This document shows, one piece after another, positions 46,609 through 56,446 of a DNA stretch of 64,000 bases. The stretch is from Fulvia fulva (lineage: Eukaryota; Ascomycota; Dothideomycetes; Mycosphaerellales; Mycosphaerellaceae): the NCBI RefSeq assembly GCF_020509005.1, contig NC_063014.1, positions 4,960,001 to 5,024,000 on the forward strand, in the 5' to 3' direction. Under the pieces are notes generated by a model. It was given only the letters and a program-made list of their open reading frames with translations, did not search any database and was not told the DNA's origin. The stretch's first letter is position 1. Every line of letters begins with the position of its first letter. A program made the translations under genes and the position numbers.

Positions 46609-46949
46609 ACAATCGAATTGTCAGGCGTGCCAGGGTGTAGTAAAGCATTGTGCTTGGTATTGCTGAAGTTCCTCAGCTGAGGTGGAGCCGTCTGTGCAGA
46701 GCGCACTGCGCAGCAATGGCAAGATCGCATGACGGCGGCACTGGTGATACTGAGCCACTGTAAGTACATGTACTAGCAGCGCTACGGAGCACCACAGTGT
46801 GCTGTACCACAACAAGTCGATGCACATGCTGAAGGAATCAGACGGTGCCGTTGTACTTCTTACAGAAGACGCCTAGTCTGTGACCGCACTTGGAACGGTT
46901 CTGGTCAACCGTGTCCATTGTTGTGAAGACACTGTCTCTTTTGGTGGTC

Positions 46950-47930
46950 TCAACCACTCTCTAAAACCTTCTTTGCGTTGTCCACAATCTTCTTTACTTC
47001 AGCACTGCCTTTCTCAACAACCTTCTCCATCTGAGTGCCCGCCTTCTTCAAGTCGTCCGGTCTCGCAGCTTTGCTGAGCTGCATGGCACGCAGCTTCTTC
47101 TGCTGCTTGCCTCTTGCATCGCGTACTGCCATGTTGGCCTTCTCTCCAGCTTTGACTGCCTCTTGCACAGCTGCTTTTCGTGATTCGGCGGTGGGGGGAG
47201 GAATGTTGAGAACGACCAGTAGTGGGTTGGCGCCGGTCGGGTCTGGCTGTGGTGTCAACGACAATGAAGATGCCTGGATCGCCGAGGAGACTGGTTTGAC
47301 GTGCTGCGAATCGGTGTTAGCTTCGTTTTGTCACCAAAGGTATGACCGCATCACATACATCTTGCTCTCCTACAAGCACCTGCACAGTACGCCCTTTCGG
47401 GATGACTTGTGCCAGATCATTCAGCTTTATCGTCTGCTTCTCGCTCTTGTCTGGCTGGACTCGTAGATTTTCGATCATCTCATGGTTGAAGCGTCCTCCT
47501 GTTCTTAACTTTGACAGGCTTTCCCGCAACTTCTCAATGCAGCTGGCGAGATCTGCTTCCAACGCATCGAAGTCGAATGGATCCTCATCGCCAGCTCTGG
47601 GGTCTTTCGACGACTTAGCAGCATCGACCTTGCCGACATCCTGCTTGTCTTCCTTGTTGGACTTGGCTCCCTTGCCCTCTTTGCCACCCTTCTTGGCTAG
47701 CCATCGTGATGTCGAGAAGCCGCTGGCCTGTGATATATGCGTATTCGCATGGCTAATGGAGCCTAGGAAGGGTTTACTACATCGGCATTGGGTGTTTCTT
47801 GGTCGCGTCAGTCGCGTGATATCGATTTTGACCATCACAGTACTTACAGCACTCTAGCTCTCGCCGAGAGCAACGGTCTCGATGTTTGAGCAACAGCTCT
47901 CTCTACCACGGTAATGTAAGTGAATGACAT
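46950..47930 (-). CDS. RRF1: Mitochondrial ribosome recycling factor
   Basis: Exons are 47930-47848, 47797-47359 and 47303-46950 (introns 50 and 55 bp, both with GTA donors and CTAAC/CTGAC branch points), giving 291 residues. The N-terminus (MSFTYITVVERAVAQTSRPL, then SARARVL) is Arg/Ser/Thr-rich without acids at first, as for a matrix targeting sequence. The RRF fold spans residues about 110-290: KLRTGGRFNHEMIENLRV, LNDLAQVIPKGRTVQVLV, LLVVLNIPPPTAESRKAAV and a C-terminal amphipathic helix. Together with a mitochondrial EF-G2 it splits post-termination mitoribosomes. I chose the upstream start because it gives a better presequence and the GTAAGT at 47842-47847 lies exactly where the splice phase requires. 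It shares a divergent promoter with TFIIS. Confidence 0.88.
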
Positions 47931-48214
47931 GTTTACGACGGTCATGTGCTATCTTGTGAAAGCACATTCCAGCAAAGCTCCAGGCAAGGAAGGTGCGGCG
48001 GAATTGTGGCGCGTGCTGTGGCGCATCTCGAAGCGGACAGTTGCGACCGTGTATATCTCGCGCTTGTCTCCAAACACCAACCGCACCTGACATCTCTTGA
48101 CAATCGCAACTTCGCTCTTCCACCGCTTGCTCAACCTAGAAGTCCCTTCGGCCCAACACCCTCTGCAACAATCTCCGCGAATCTTCGACCACACCCTCAC
48201 AGCACGCGCCAACA
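47931..48214. promoter_or_regulatory. Divergent promoter between RRF and TFIIS genes
   Basis: These 284 bp separate the two start codons, so both promoters and 5' untranslated regions must fit here or overlap. No TATA-like box is obvious. The assignment rests on gene orientation only. Confidence 0.5.
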
Positions 48215-49400
48215 ATGGCGAACTTGGACGCAAAGCAGCTGTTCGAGACTGGCAAGCAGATAGCCAAAGCCGCCGAGGCCGGCGACCCACCAAGCACAAT
48301 CCTCGCACTTCTAGCACCGCTCGAGAACGTCAAGGTGACCGAGGATCTTCTGCGGCAGTCTAAGATCGGAGTCGCAGTCACCAAGTTACGGCAATACAAG
48401 GCCGACCCCAAGGTCGGCGAGATCGCAACAAGGCTGGTGAACAGGTGGAAGCAGGAAGTCAACCTTCATAAGAAGAAGCGACCAGCAGCAGCAGAAGGTA
48501 GCCCAGCACCCTCGAACAAGGCTCTCAATGGCGCAGCAGCAAACGGTCGGAGTAGCGGCACGAGCAGTCCGGTGCCGCAGTCAAAGACGGAGGTGAAGGA
48601 GGGGCGCAAGAGCACCGTCGACCCGGAGAAGCGCAATACAAACACAGACAACATCAATCACAAGCTCACTGGAGACGCCGTGCGGGATGGCTGCCTCAAG
48701 CTCATGTACGATGGTATCGCATTCAAGTCGGAGGAGTCGCCGGATGCTGTACTGGACGTAGCACGGAAGGTGGAGGTCGCGGCATTCCAGCACTTCAAGT
48801 CGGAGACGAACCAGGACTATAAGGCCAAGATGCGGAGTCTATTCCAGAACTTGAAGATGAAGAATAACACACTACTGCGCAAAGACGTCTTCAGCATGCG
48901 CATCGCGCCGAAGGACTTTGGTGCGTCGTGTCTGACATGCTATTGGGGAGCGTACTGACTGTTCCCAGTGACCATGACCGCAGAAGACCTCAAATCAGAG
49001 GAGAAGCGCGAGCAAGAAGAGGCGCTTCAGAAGGAAAACATGCGAAAAGCCATGACAGCAATCGAGGAGAAGGCGGTTTCCACCACGTACGTGCTCCTCC
49101 CTGATATGCTGACATCGACAGCTTGGATATACCAACCCTGCACTCTCGTCTACCTCTCTTGTGGTTGCGAGAGTGCAGGGTTGCTTTGCGTTCAGAGCAA
49201 AATCGCTGACTAAGCATTGCAGAATGACATGTGGCAAGTGCAAGCAGTCGAGAGTCGCGTACTCGCAAGCACAGACTCGGTCTGCTGATGAGCCGCTTAC
49301 CACCTTCTGCGAGTGTACGATGTGTGGCCATCGCTGGAAATGTAAGTTCTGCAGTCATCGCATTCATCAGGATGAAGCTGACCAAAACGCAGTCTCATAG
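48215..49400 (+). CDS. DST1: Transcription elongation factor TFIIS
   Basis: Exons are 48215-48920, 48969-49086, 49223-49341 and 49393-49400 (introns 48, 136 and 51 bp), giving 316 residues. The order is that of TFIIS. The N-terminal LW domain spans residues about 1-80 ([20 protein letters not shown], then [10 protein letters not shown]). A Ser/Ala/Lys linker follows, then the central three-helix domain ([28 protein letters not shown], [11 protein letters not shown]). The C-terminal zinc ribbon has MTCGKCK, the acidic hairpin [10 protein letters not shown] (Asp-Glu stimulates RNA cleavage by Pol II) and [11 protein letters not shown]. All four zinc cysteines and both acidic residues are present. 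It rescues backtracked RNA polymerase II in the nucleus. The last exon encodes only three codons including the stop. The second intron is unusually long for this window and holds a perfect hairpin. Confidence 0.93.
49133..49183. repeat. Perfect 16 bp inverted repeat in TFIIS intron 2
   Basis: CAACCCTGCACTCTCG at 49133-49148 is followed, after a 19-base loop, by its exact reverse complement at 49168-49183. The hairpin sits inside the 136 bp intron and would form in the pre-mRNA, bringing donor and acceptor closer. Confidence 0.9.
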
Positions 49401-49630
49401 TGGCTCAAGGCGGACATGGCGTGCAACTGCTTCGCAGCGGACCATGAGCACAATTCATTTGGACTTTCAACACGACGATGATGCGCAGGCAGGGTATCTT
49501 GAGGACGCGGCTGTTTCACAGCAGGTACTAGTAGTCAACAGAGAGGCCGCTCTCGTCATTAAGTATAATGCTTCGGATCATCAAAAGACATGAGACTGAC
49601 AGCAACTTCCTTCTTGCGTAACAAATCTCC

Positions 49631-50728
49631 TTACAACAATTGCACCATACGCCGACTCATCCATGTCACAGCATCGCACTTAGTCCCACAACTCACACAC
49701 GAGTACACCTGCAGCTGACTCATACAGGTCACAAACTGCGTCTTGCAATTCGGACATCTGAACCGTATCTCCCATTGGTGATTCTCACCTGTCCCGAGCG
49801 CCATCTTCGCCACCGCCACTGCCATCTCAGGATACTCCAACATAGCTTGCTCAAGCTCGGATTGAGGCGCCGTGCGGTCCAGTAGTGCTGGATTGATACG
49901 TATCGTCTGAATGATGACTCCACGAGTATCTGAGGTCAAGGCGGCTGCTTTCCAAGCAGTTCTCGCGGCTTCAACGAAGTCGCTGGTCGTTGCCCAGTTG
50001 TGGCGGATGGCTTCGCGGAATTTCTGGACGGATAGCTGCTTGAGATGAGGGATTTCGTATTTGACGCCCAGGAGGTACATCTTGGTGTGTAGCATTAACG
50101 GCCATTCGGAACTGTCGACATGACTTATTCTAGGCTTGACGCCACGAACGATTCCCGCTGAGGAGCCGTCACGCTCGATCACTCCGGCGGTAGCGCTTGG
50201 GAACACCTGTGGGATGATCTTCAGAAAGTCGCCGGCAGGGAGTAGCGGATTGGCCGCGCTGTGAGGAGTGAAGAGGTCTTTGAACGGCTGCCAAATCGAC
50301 ACCTGAAGGATTTCAGCGTCGTTCTCTGCTTGAAAGCACATTCGTAGCCACTGCAGCGAGCGGTGAGGCTCCTTTGTCTTTGCGAGCCGGTTCAGGACTA
50401 CATCGGGTATTTGCGATGTCGCAGCTTCCTGTTTGAAATCACCATAGTTGAAGGTATAGAAGTATTTGACAAGCTGCTCGATACAAGTCGCCTCATCTGG
50501 GGCCATATCGAGCGTAGCTCCAGTCGGTGCATCGATGATGGCTTTTTCAAGGCACCGAGAATGTAAGGCCAGGACCTGTCGATGGACACGCCACTTGCGG
50601 GTGGCTTTCTTTGGTGCTGTAGTGAGTTTCAGGGTCAGGTCAGCTGTATGTGTGTCCTCGCGAAGTTGAGCAAGGCGTTGCACAAAGGCCGCTGGTGCTA
50701 GTGTTACGAGGCTGGAGGAGTCCGGCAT
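49631..50728 (-). CDS. BTB/POZ protein with C-terminal zinc ribbon (family member 1)
   Basis: This single-exon gene encodes 365 residues. The N-terminal BTB fold (residues about 15-110) has TADLTLKLTT, WRVHRQVLALHSRCLEKAI and IEQLVKYFYTFNYGDF. A long insert of about 100 residues not seen in the neighbours follows (residues 115-215). Then comes the family helix MLHTKMYLLGVKYEIPHLKQLSV (read in parts) and a C-terminal zinc ribbon (residues about 325-360) with FRCPNCKTQF and YSCVSCGTKC, then a Trp. The BTB part should dimerise or bind Cullin-3; the ribbon probably binds zinc and maybe nucleic acid or protein. It lacks the intron that members 2 and 3 share after the first BTB exon, so it has lost it or arose by retroposition. 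Function unknown. Confidence 0.8.
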   Translation of the reverse strand: MPDSSSLVTLAPAAFVQRLAQLREDTHTADLTLKLTTAPKKATRKWRVHRQVLALHSRCLEKAIIDAPTGATLDMAPDEATCIEQLVKYFYTFNYGDFKQEAATSQIPDVVLNRLAKTKEPHRSLQWLRMCFQAENDAEILQVSIWQPFKDLFTPHSAANPLLPAGDFLKIIPQVFPSATAGVIERDGSSAGIVRGVKPRISHVDSSEWPLMLHTKMYLLGVKYEIPHLKQLSVQKFREAIRHNWATTSDFVEAARTAWKAAALTSDTRGVIIQTIRINPALLDRTAPQSELEQAMLEYPEMAVAVAKMALGTGENHQWEIRFRCPNCKTQFVTCMSQLQVYSCVSCGTKCDAVTWMSRRMVQLL

Positions 50729-50823
50729 GATACGGCACAGCCCGACGTAGTCAATACTTGTTTGAGAGTGCTTTGAAGCGATACGAACAAGTCACAGCGT
50801 TATTAAGCACTTCAACTGATCTC

Positions 50824-51130
50824 TTAGTTTGCTAGCATGATGCGCCAACTTCCAACTACGACCGTGGAGACAGTTGCCGCAGCTTCTGACTCGTTCCACG
50901 CTGTAAGCACCGTGCCAGTCATGCTACGAATGTGCGCTTGAACAGCGGGTGCAATGATAGTAAGGGTTGCCATCATTACTATGTATGAAGGTCGAGAACT
51001 CTTGCGGACAGTGGGGACACACGTAAATCTTCTTTCCACCCTTGCGATACTCCAAGCTTCATACAGAAGTGGGCTTGTGCTAGTTCGTCCCGGCCACAAA
51101 GTGCATCTTGCAGTCTGGACATCTGTAGCA
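50824..51130 (-). pseudogene. Isolated zinc-ribbon fragments of the BTB family
   Basis: On the minus strand this stretch reads YCYRCPDCKMHFVAGTN and a stop, then KIYVCPHCPQEFSTFIHSN and YYHCTRCSS with a following stop and DW. Each piece copies the terminal ribbon pattern of the neighbouring BTB genes (aromatic-x-C-P-x-C … Y-x-C-x-x-C … W). No BTB domain precedes them. They lie just downstream of member 2 and appear to be leftovers of unequal recombination or lost gene copies. Confidence 0.55.
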
Positions 51131-51143
51131 ATATGATCCCGAA

Positions 51144-51981
51144 TCATCGCGCCTTGAAAGAATCTCGCCAGTTGTTGGAGGCGTAGCGTCTGGAACACGC
51201 AGGGCAAGTATAGCTCCTACCGCCCTCCATCGAGGTTGCGAATCTCTGTAAGCAGCTTGGACACCTATACATTGTCCCTTCCTCGTCTAGGAGACACCTA
51301 GAGACCGCAGCCTCCAAGACTTCGGTCGCCATACCGCTATTCTCCAGCATGATCTGCTCGAGGTGTTTTCCCTCTGCTACAGTCAGCTTCAGGCGCTGAC
51401 GACGAAGGATGAGATCGATCAAGACCTCGCGAACATGCTGGCTGACAGTAGCCGCATCCCAAGCGAGCTTGGCAGCGTTTTCAAGATCTGCGAAGAGGTT
51501 GAGCTCGGAGCTTCTAGTCACGCGCTGAGTAGCCACCTCCTTGAGTTTGCGCAAAGCGATTTCCTTCAGATGCTGGACGTTGTACTTGTCCCCTGCCAGG
51601 TATAGTTCGGTGTTGAGACTGAGTGACAGCGCCGCGCAGGCTTCTTCCACCTGATAATCGAACGTGTACATGTAGTCGACCAACTTGCTGACGCAAGTGA
51701 TGCCATCTTCGGGGAGATCGAGTTTCTTATCCTTCGACTCCTACCGTACATATTAGCGCCGACACAATATTGCCGGGGGGAGGAGCACATACCTTGAAGG
51801 CGCCCGAGACAGCTTTACCAAACACATCTGAGTGGAACAGAAGAAGTTGGCTATGCACTTTCCATTCTGAGCCTTCGCAAGTTATGGTGAAGTCTTCGGT
51901 TCGCTCATCGCCTCGAAGCTTTTTGAGTCGATCGGTGAATGCCGCGGGTATCGACTTCATCTGGAGGTTGGAGGCCGCCAT
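51144..51981 (-). CDS. BTB/POZ protein with C-terminal zinc ribbon (family member 2)
   Basis: Exons are 51981-51793 and 51740-51144 with a 52 bp intron (donor GTATGT, acceptor TAG), giving 261 residues. The BTB fold (residues about 10-90) has TEDFTITCEGSEWKVHSQLL, then FHSDVFGKAVSGAFK at the exon end, and DGITCVSKLVDYMYTFDY in exon 2. The family helix is LNTELYLAGDKYNVQHLKEI. The ribbon (residues about 218-255) has MYRCPSCLQRF and YTCPACSRRYASNNW, with all four Cys present. I chose the Met at 51981 because the BTB fold starts soon after; an ORF extends upstream to 52086. It lies head to head with member 3 (start at 52213), leaving a 231 bp shared promoter. Confidence 0.83.
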
Positions 51982-52212
51982 ACTGCGGCTTTGTATGGAA
52001 AATGGCAGGATGCGGATGAGTTTGTGAGCTGAAGCTGCAGGAAGATGAATCTGGTCGCTGCCAACGGTCGAAGCTAAGACTGTCAATTAGCGCGCTGATC
52101 CCTGTCATTCATATGGCGCTGCCCGCTCGCGTGACCTTGACCTTTGCAAGAACGATGTGCACATTCACAGCCTATATACGTTCCAGCACATAGCAACGAT
52201 CACTCCCAGGGT

Positions 52213-53093
52213 ATGGCCAACAAGGACACCATGGTCACCTTCTGCGAAGGCATCTCGAACTTCCTCGGAAGTGCAGACCTGTCCGACTTCACCATCACTT
52301 GCGGCGGACACAAATGGCCCGTACACCGGCTCTGTCTTTCGCTCCACTCAAGCGTCCTGGCCAAGGCGTGTAACGGAGACTTCAAGGCACGCTACCTAGT
52401 CCCTTCCCCTTGTTGCCATGATCTACGCTGACAGAACTCCAGGAGGGCCAGCAAAAGACCTACGATTTCTCAGAATATCCGAAGGAAACTGTCGCAGCGC
52501 TTGTCAGATATCTTTACAACTTCGACTACGAGGTCCATGGTGAAGAGCATGGCCAACGCATGTGCTTTCATGTCGCGCTCGCAATCATGGCCGATAAGGT
52601 ACCCAAAGCATTCGATGACCACGAGGAAGGCATCTTCGCTGACATGAGGCAGTACGACATCCCCGGTCTCAAGACTCTCGCAACAGAGAAGTTCCAAGCC
52701 ACCGTCGACGAGACGCAACACGCAGCCGAGCTTGCAGAAGTAGCAATCGTAGCTTATGGCGCTGAAGCCGCAACAAAGGACATCTGCAAGGCCATAGCCA
52801 CCCAGCTGGTCAAACACGAATCCTCATTACCCGGACGCGAAGAGGGCGAACCCATCGAGACTGTGCTCCAAGACTACCCACAGCTCGCGGTGGAGATCAT
52901 CAAACTCATGAGACCTAAGGTGAGCGAGTATCCGAGGCCGCCTGAGTGTGTGGAGAAGATCTATACGTGCCCAATGGGGTGTGGAGCTAAGTTAAAGGCC
53001 TATATCCCCAACAACAAGGGCGACTATACCTGTCCGAAGTGCGGGCAGGACCGCTGGGGCCAGAACTGGGCGAGGTGTGTTCAAAGCAGTTGA
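52213..53093 (+). CDS. BTB/POZ protein with C-terminal zinc ribbon (family member 3)
   Basis: Exons are 52213-52386 and 52443-53093, giving 274 residues. The BTB fold has LSDFTITCGGHKWPVHRLCL, LHSSVLAKACNGDFK and then, in exon 2, ETVAALVRYLYNFDYEV. The family helix is EGIFADMRQYDIPGLKTLAT. The ribbon has YTCPMGCGAKLK and DYTCPKCGQDRWGQNW; the first half carries an extra residue between the cysteines (CPMGC). The intron position is identical to that of member 2 (after Phe-Lys), but the donor here is GC (AAG/GCACGC) rather than GT; branch GCTGAC and acceptor CAG are normal. Without splicing the frame stops 15 codons later. GC-AG splicing, or a splice-site mutation, must be assumed. Confidence 0.8.
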
Positions 53094-53254
53094 GTACCGT
53101 CGCGACACGGCAGGATCCATCGGTGAGCATTTCTGAAGACCGCACACTCATTAGCATGGTCTGGCGTGGTTCGTTCGAGGGCCTTGCAAGTGGGTCATTG
53201 CGGGAGCAGAATCGCCAGAATACGGGAGCCAGCATCCTGTAATGTACAATTCCC

Positions 53255-56200
53255 TCACGCGACACTGGCGAAAGCTCTCTTCTTCCGCCCTTTCTCCATC
53301 GCATCTCGATCCTCGTCGATCGGCTCATCCAGATATCCAGAACTTTCATTCTCCCTCACCTCCCTACTCATAATCTCCAAACCCGCCAGATTGAACCCCA
53401 TCACTTTCCTCTCCTCCTCTTGCCACGCCTCATACGCCTCATACACATCCGTCAAGATCGACTTCAGCTGCTTCGACGCCACGATCTGCGTCATGTGTGC
53501 CTGCAGCATGAAGTACGTAATGCGCCACGCGAGCTCAGGTTGCATGTGTTTCTGGAGGAGGACGGCGAGGAAGGTAAAGAGCGTGGGTAGAGTGCTGAAG
53601 GGTATGACCAGGAGGGCGTCGTTGAGGGCAGGAGACGGGACTTTGCGGAGTGTCTGAAGGACGTGTTGTTCGGCGGACATGTTGCTGTACTGGAAGATGG
53701 GGTTGCGGTCTTGTGGGACTGCTAGCTTGGGGTTGTGGACTTTGTCGCGTTCGTAGGCTCGCATGAGGTGGAGATCTGTAATGCCGACTTCGAGGGCTTC
53801 TATGATCTTTTCGCCGTGGATGAGGGTCGTGATGGTTTGCTTGCTTGCGGCCGCGACTTCTGCGTCTTGTTCGTCGCCGTCTTGAAGGTCGCGATCGATA
53901 TTTTGAGCCAGCGTTGACTCGTACATTTCCTCGAGCTCTCGTTCACGTTCTTCTTCGAGGAAGATGAGGTCGTCGCCAACCTGCCACGTTCGTATGCTCT
54001 TGTCGTGTGAGGCAGTGATGACGGTCTCGCCAGTACGACTCAAGGCCATGGCCCAGATCTCACCGTGGTGGCCTTCGAGCTTCTGGATTTGTTCGAACTT
54101 GTCTCCATCCCATGTCTTGACCACGCCGTCTTTGCTTGCGCTAAAGACGATGTGCCTCTCATCTTGCTCGACCGGATGCATAATGAAGCCAACCTGCATC
54201 ACGCTGTCTTGATGTGCGAAGAACGCTTTGTGGCAGTCACCAAAGTCCATGCCCCATATCCTGACGTTCTTGTCTGCAGAACATGTGGCGATGAGCTTTG
54301 AATCACTGCTTATGCTCACATTCAGTACGGGTAGCTTGTGACCGTAGAGAATATGATATGGCTTCAAGCTATCCACGAAGAAGAGCTTGACCGTGTTGTC
54401 GAGGGTGCTCAGCGCGAGGTACTTCTGGTCCGGTGAGAAGCACAACGAAAGCACGTCGTCGGCCACTTTCAGCTGGCGTGTTTGCGTCAGCTTCAGTCGT
54501 TGTGTTGTCCTCCTTGTACCAGGAATGTCTTCGTCGACCACATCAAAGCGCCAAAACTTAGCAGTCTTGTCTGCAGAGCCTGTCACCACGGACCGACCAT
54601 CGGGATGCACTGCTAGAGTCCAGATCGCTCCTTCGTGTGCCTCAATCTTCTCGACTAATGTGCTCGTGCTGATGTCGTATAGTTCGAGCTCTCCAGTCTT
54701 GGTGCCCAGCAGTACCATTCGATCTCCGGGCAAGAAAGCAGAGCAGAGGGCTTGGCCACATTCTAGTGTACGAAGGCATGACTGCGTCCGCAGGTTCCAC
54801 ACCTTGAGCGCACCAGCCGAAGCACTTGCAAGCATGCGGTCGTCGGATGATAAAGCCAACGTGCGAACATCAGTTCTGTGACCAGGGAGCTCAACTGCCA
54901 ACGATCGGCTGTAGTCAGGCGCCTCCCTGCTTCCCGTCTTCTCTTGCGCGCGATGTGATATGACATTGTAGGCCTCAAGCTGATTGTTGGTGGTCGCAGT
55001 CAGCAGTTGTAGGTGCTTGACTGATTTGTTGCCGCTTGTGATCCAGTTGGCTGAGCGTAGCTTGCCGCCAGTACGAACAATCACGTAAGGCACGAAGACA
55101 TCGCTCACGTCAGGTGGTTCGAGAGCTTCTTCCTTCTCTGGCACCAAGGCCTCTCCTGCTGCTGCCGCCTTCTCTCGTCTTCTCCTTCGCTTACGCTGCA
55201 TGTGTCGATGTATCTCTTCTGTAGACCGTATCCGCCACAGCTCCACCGCTTTCTCGGAGCCATGTATCGAGATGTAATCCTGCCTCGCGTGGAACGATAT
55301 CCCGATGGTCCTGTCCTTGCTTTGTCGGTGTATGATACCTTGACTGACCAGAACATCCTGCTTCTTGCCATCGCCAACATTGCTGCTCAGCTTGGCCAGC
55401 GCTTCGAGGTCTAACCTCCAGACTTTCAGCTCGCCGTCGTTGCCTGCTGTGATACACCCTGCGCCATCCGGACTTATGCCAAGAGCCCAGCACTCTCCAC
55501 TCGTCTGCGCGACATGTGTTTCGATACAGTGTGGTGTTGACAAATCCCAGACCTTTACCAGGGCATCCTTCGAAGTCGAAAGTAGATATCGCTCCTCAGT
55601 CTCGCTGACGTTGGCCTCGTCGACAGCTCCATCCTGCTCATCGCGTGGCGTGATCTGTGTGCGCAAGAATGATATGCCAGTGATTTGGTCCTTGTGGCCG
55701 CGTAGTCTGAAGTCTGCGGTCTCAGAGAGCAGATTCCAGATGATGATGTCCGTATCTCTGCTCCCACTTGCAAGCCTCGAGCCTTCCTGGTCGAACTGCA
55801 GTTGTGTGATTGCACTTCTGTGGCCGTTGAAGCTCACCACTACCTGCCCAGATAGAGCATCCCATATTCGAATCGACCCATCAGTGTATCCCACAGCCAG
55901 CAGATCGGGCTGGACTTCGCACTGTGATATGCATGTCACCTGACTTCGGTTGTCCTTGTCATGCCATCGCGACAGTAATTCTCCCTTCTTCACGTCCCAG
56001 CAGAGCACATCTTCGTTTGCGCCTACAAAAGCTCTTCCTGAACCAGCATTGCGACTCGATCCATCGGGCGTCCAAATTGTGTTTGACGTTGCAGTACAGA
56101 CGGTGCCGAAGGACTGACCCGATTCGTACTTTCTACACACATTAGCGACAGCATTGCGATCATCGACTGCATGATATCCTCACCTGTAAGACCGCACCAT
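53255..56200 (-). CDS. UTP12: U3 snoRNP/SSU processome WD40 protein UTP12
   Basis: Exons are 56200-56184 (17 bp) and 56132-53255, with a 51 bp intron (GTGAGG…GTGTAG), giving 964 residues. It begins MVRSYRKYESGQSFG, the form expected of Utp12/Dip2/WDR3, and continues with VGANEDVLCWDVKKGELLSRW. At least twelve WD40 repeats form two beta-propellers (for example LASGSRDTDIIIWNL, VTGSADKTAKFWRFD, IATCSADKNVRIWGMD, ITASHDKSIRTWQV). A C-terminal Utp12 domain (residues about 800-905) follows, with a basic tail. It belongs to the UTP-B subcomplex that assembles 18S rRNA precursors in the nucleolus. The length agrees with the family. The tiny first exon is inferred from the conserved MVRSY start and fits in phase. 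Confidence 0.93.
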
Positions 56201-56446
56201 GGCGAGTGTTGATTGCAGAACAAAACGTCCAAGATCGGTCCAAAGACTGCAGATCCGAGAGCAAGGGTTTCGGCGCAGGCGGACCGAATGCCGCATCATC
56301 ACTGCCCACTTCAGCAACGAGAGCAGTTGTGGAAGCCTGGACAAGACACCAACGAGTGACCGTACAGCAACACAATCGTACAGTCAGGCAACTTTACGAG
56401 CGGCGATAGTACCAGCTCACGGCAGTCAGCCGTATAACCCCCAACG
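56201..56446. promoter_or_regulatory. Divergent promoter between UTP12 and ARPC2 genes
   Basis: These 246 bp separate the two inferred start codons. No specific motif is claimed; the assignment follows from the head-to-head arrangement. Confidence 0.5.

Noticed and set aside
49631..53093. BTB cluster as a toxin-antidote or heterokaryon-incompatibility locus
   Set aside because: No NACHT, HET, or pore-forming partner gene is present; tandem duplication alone does not support it.
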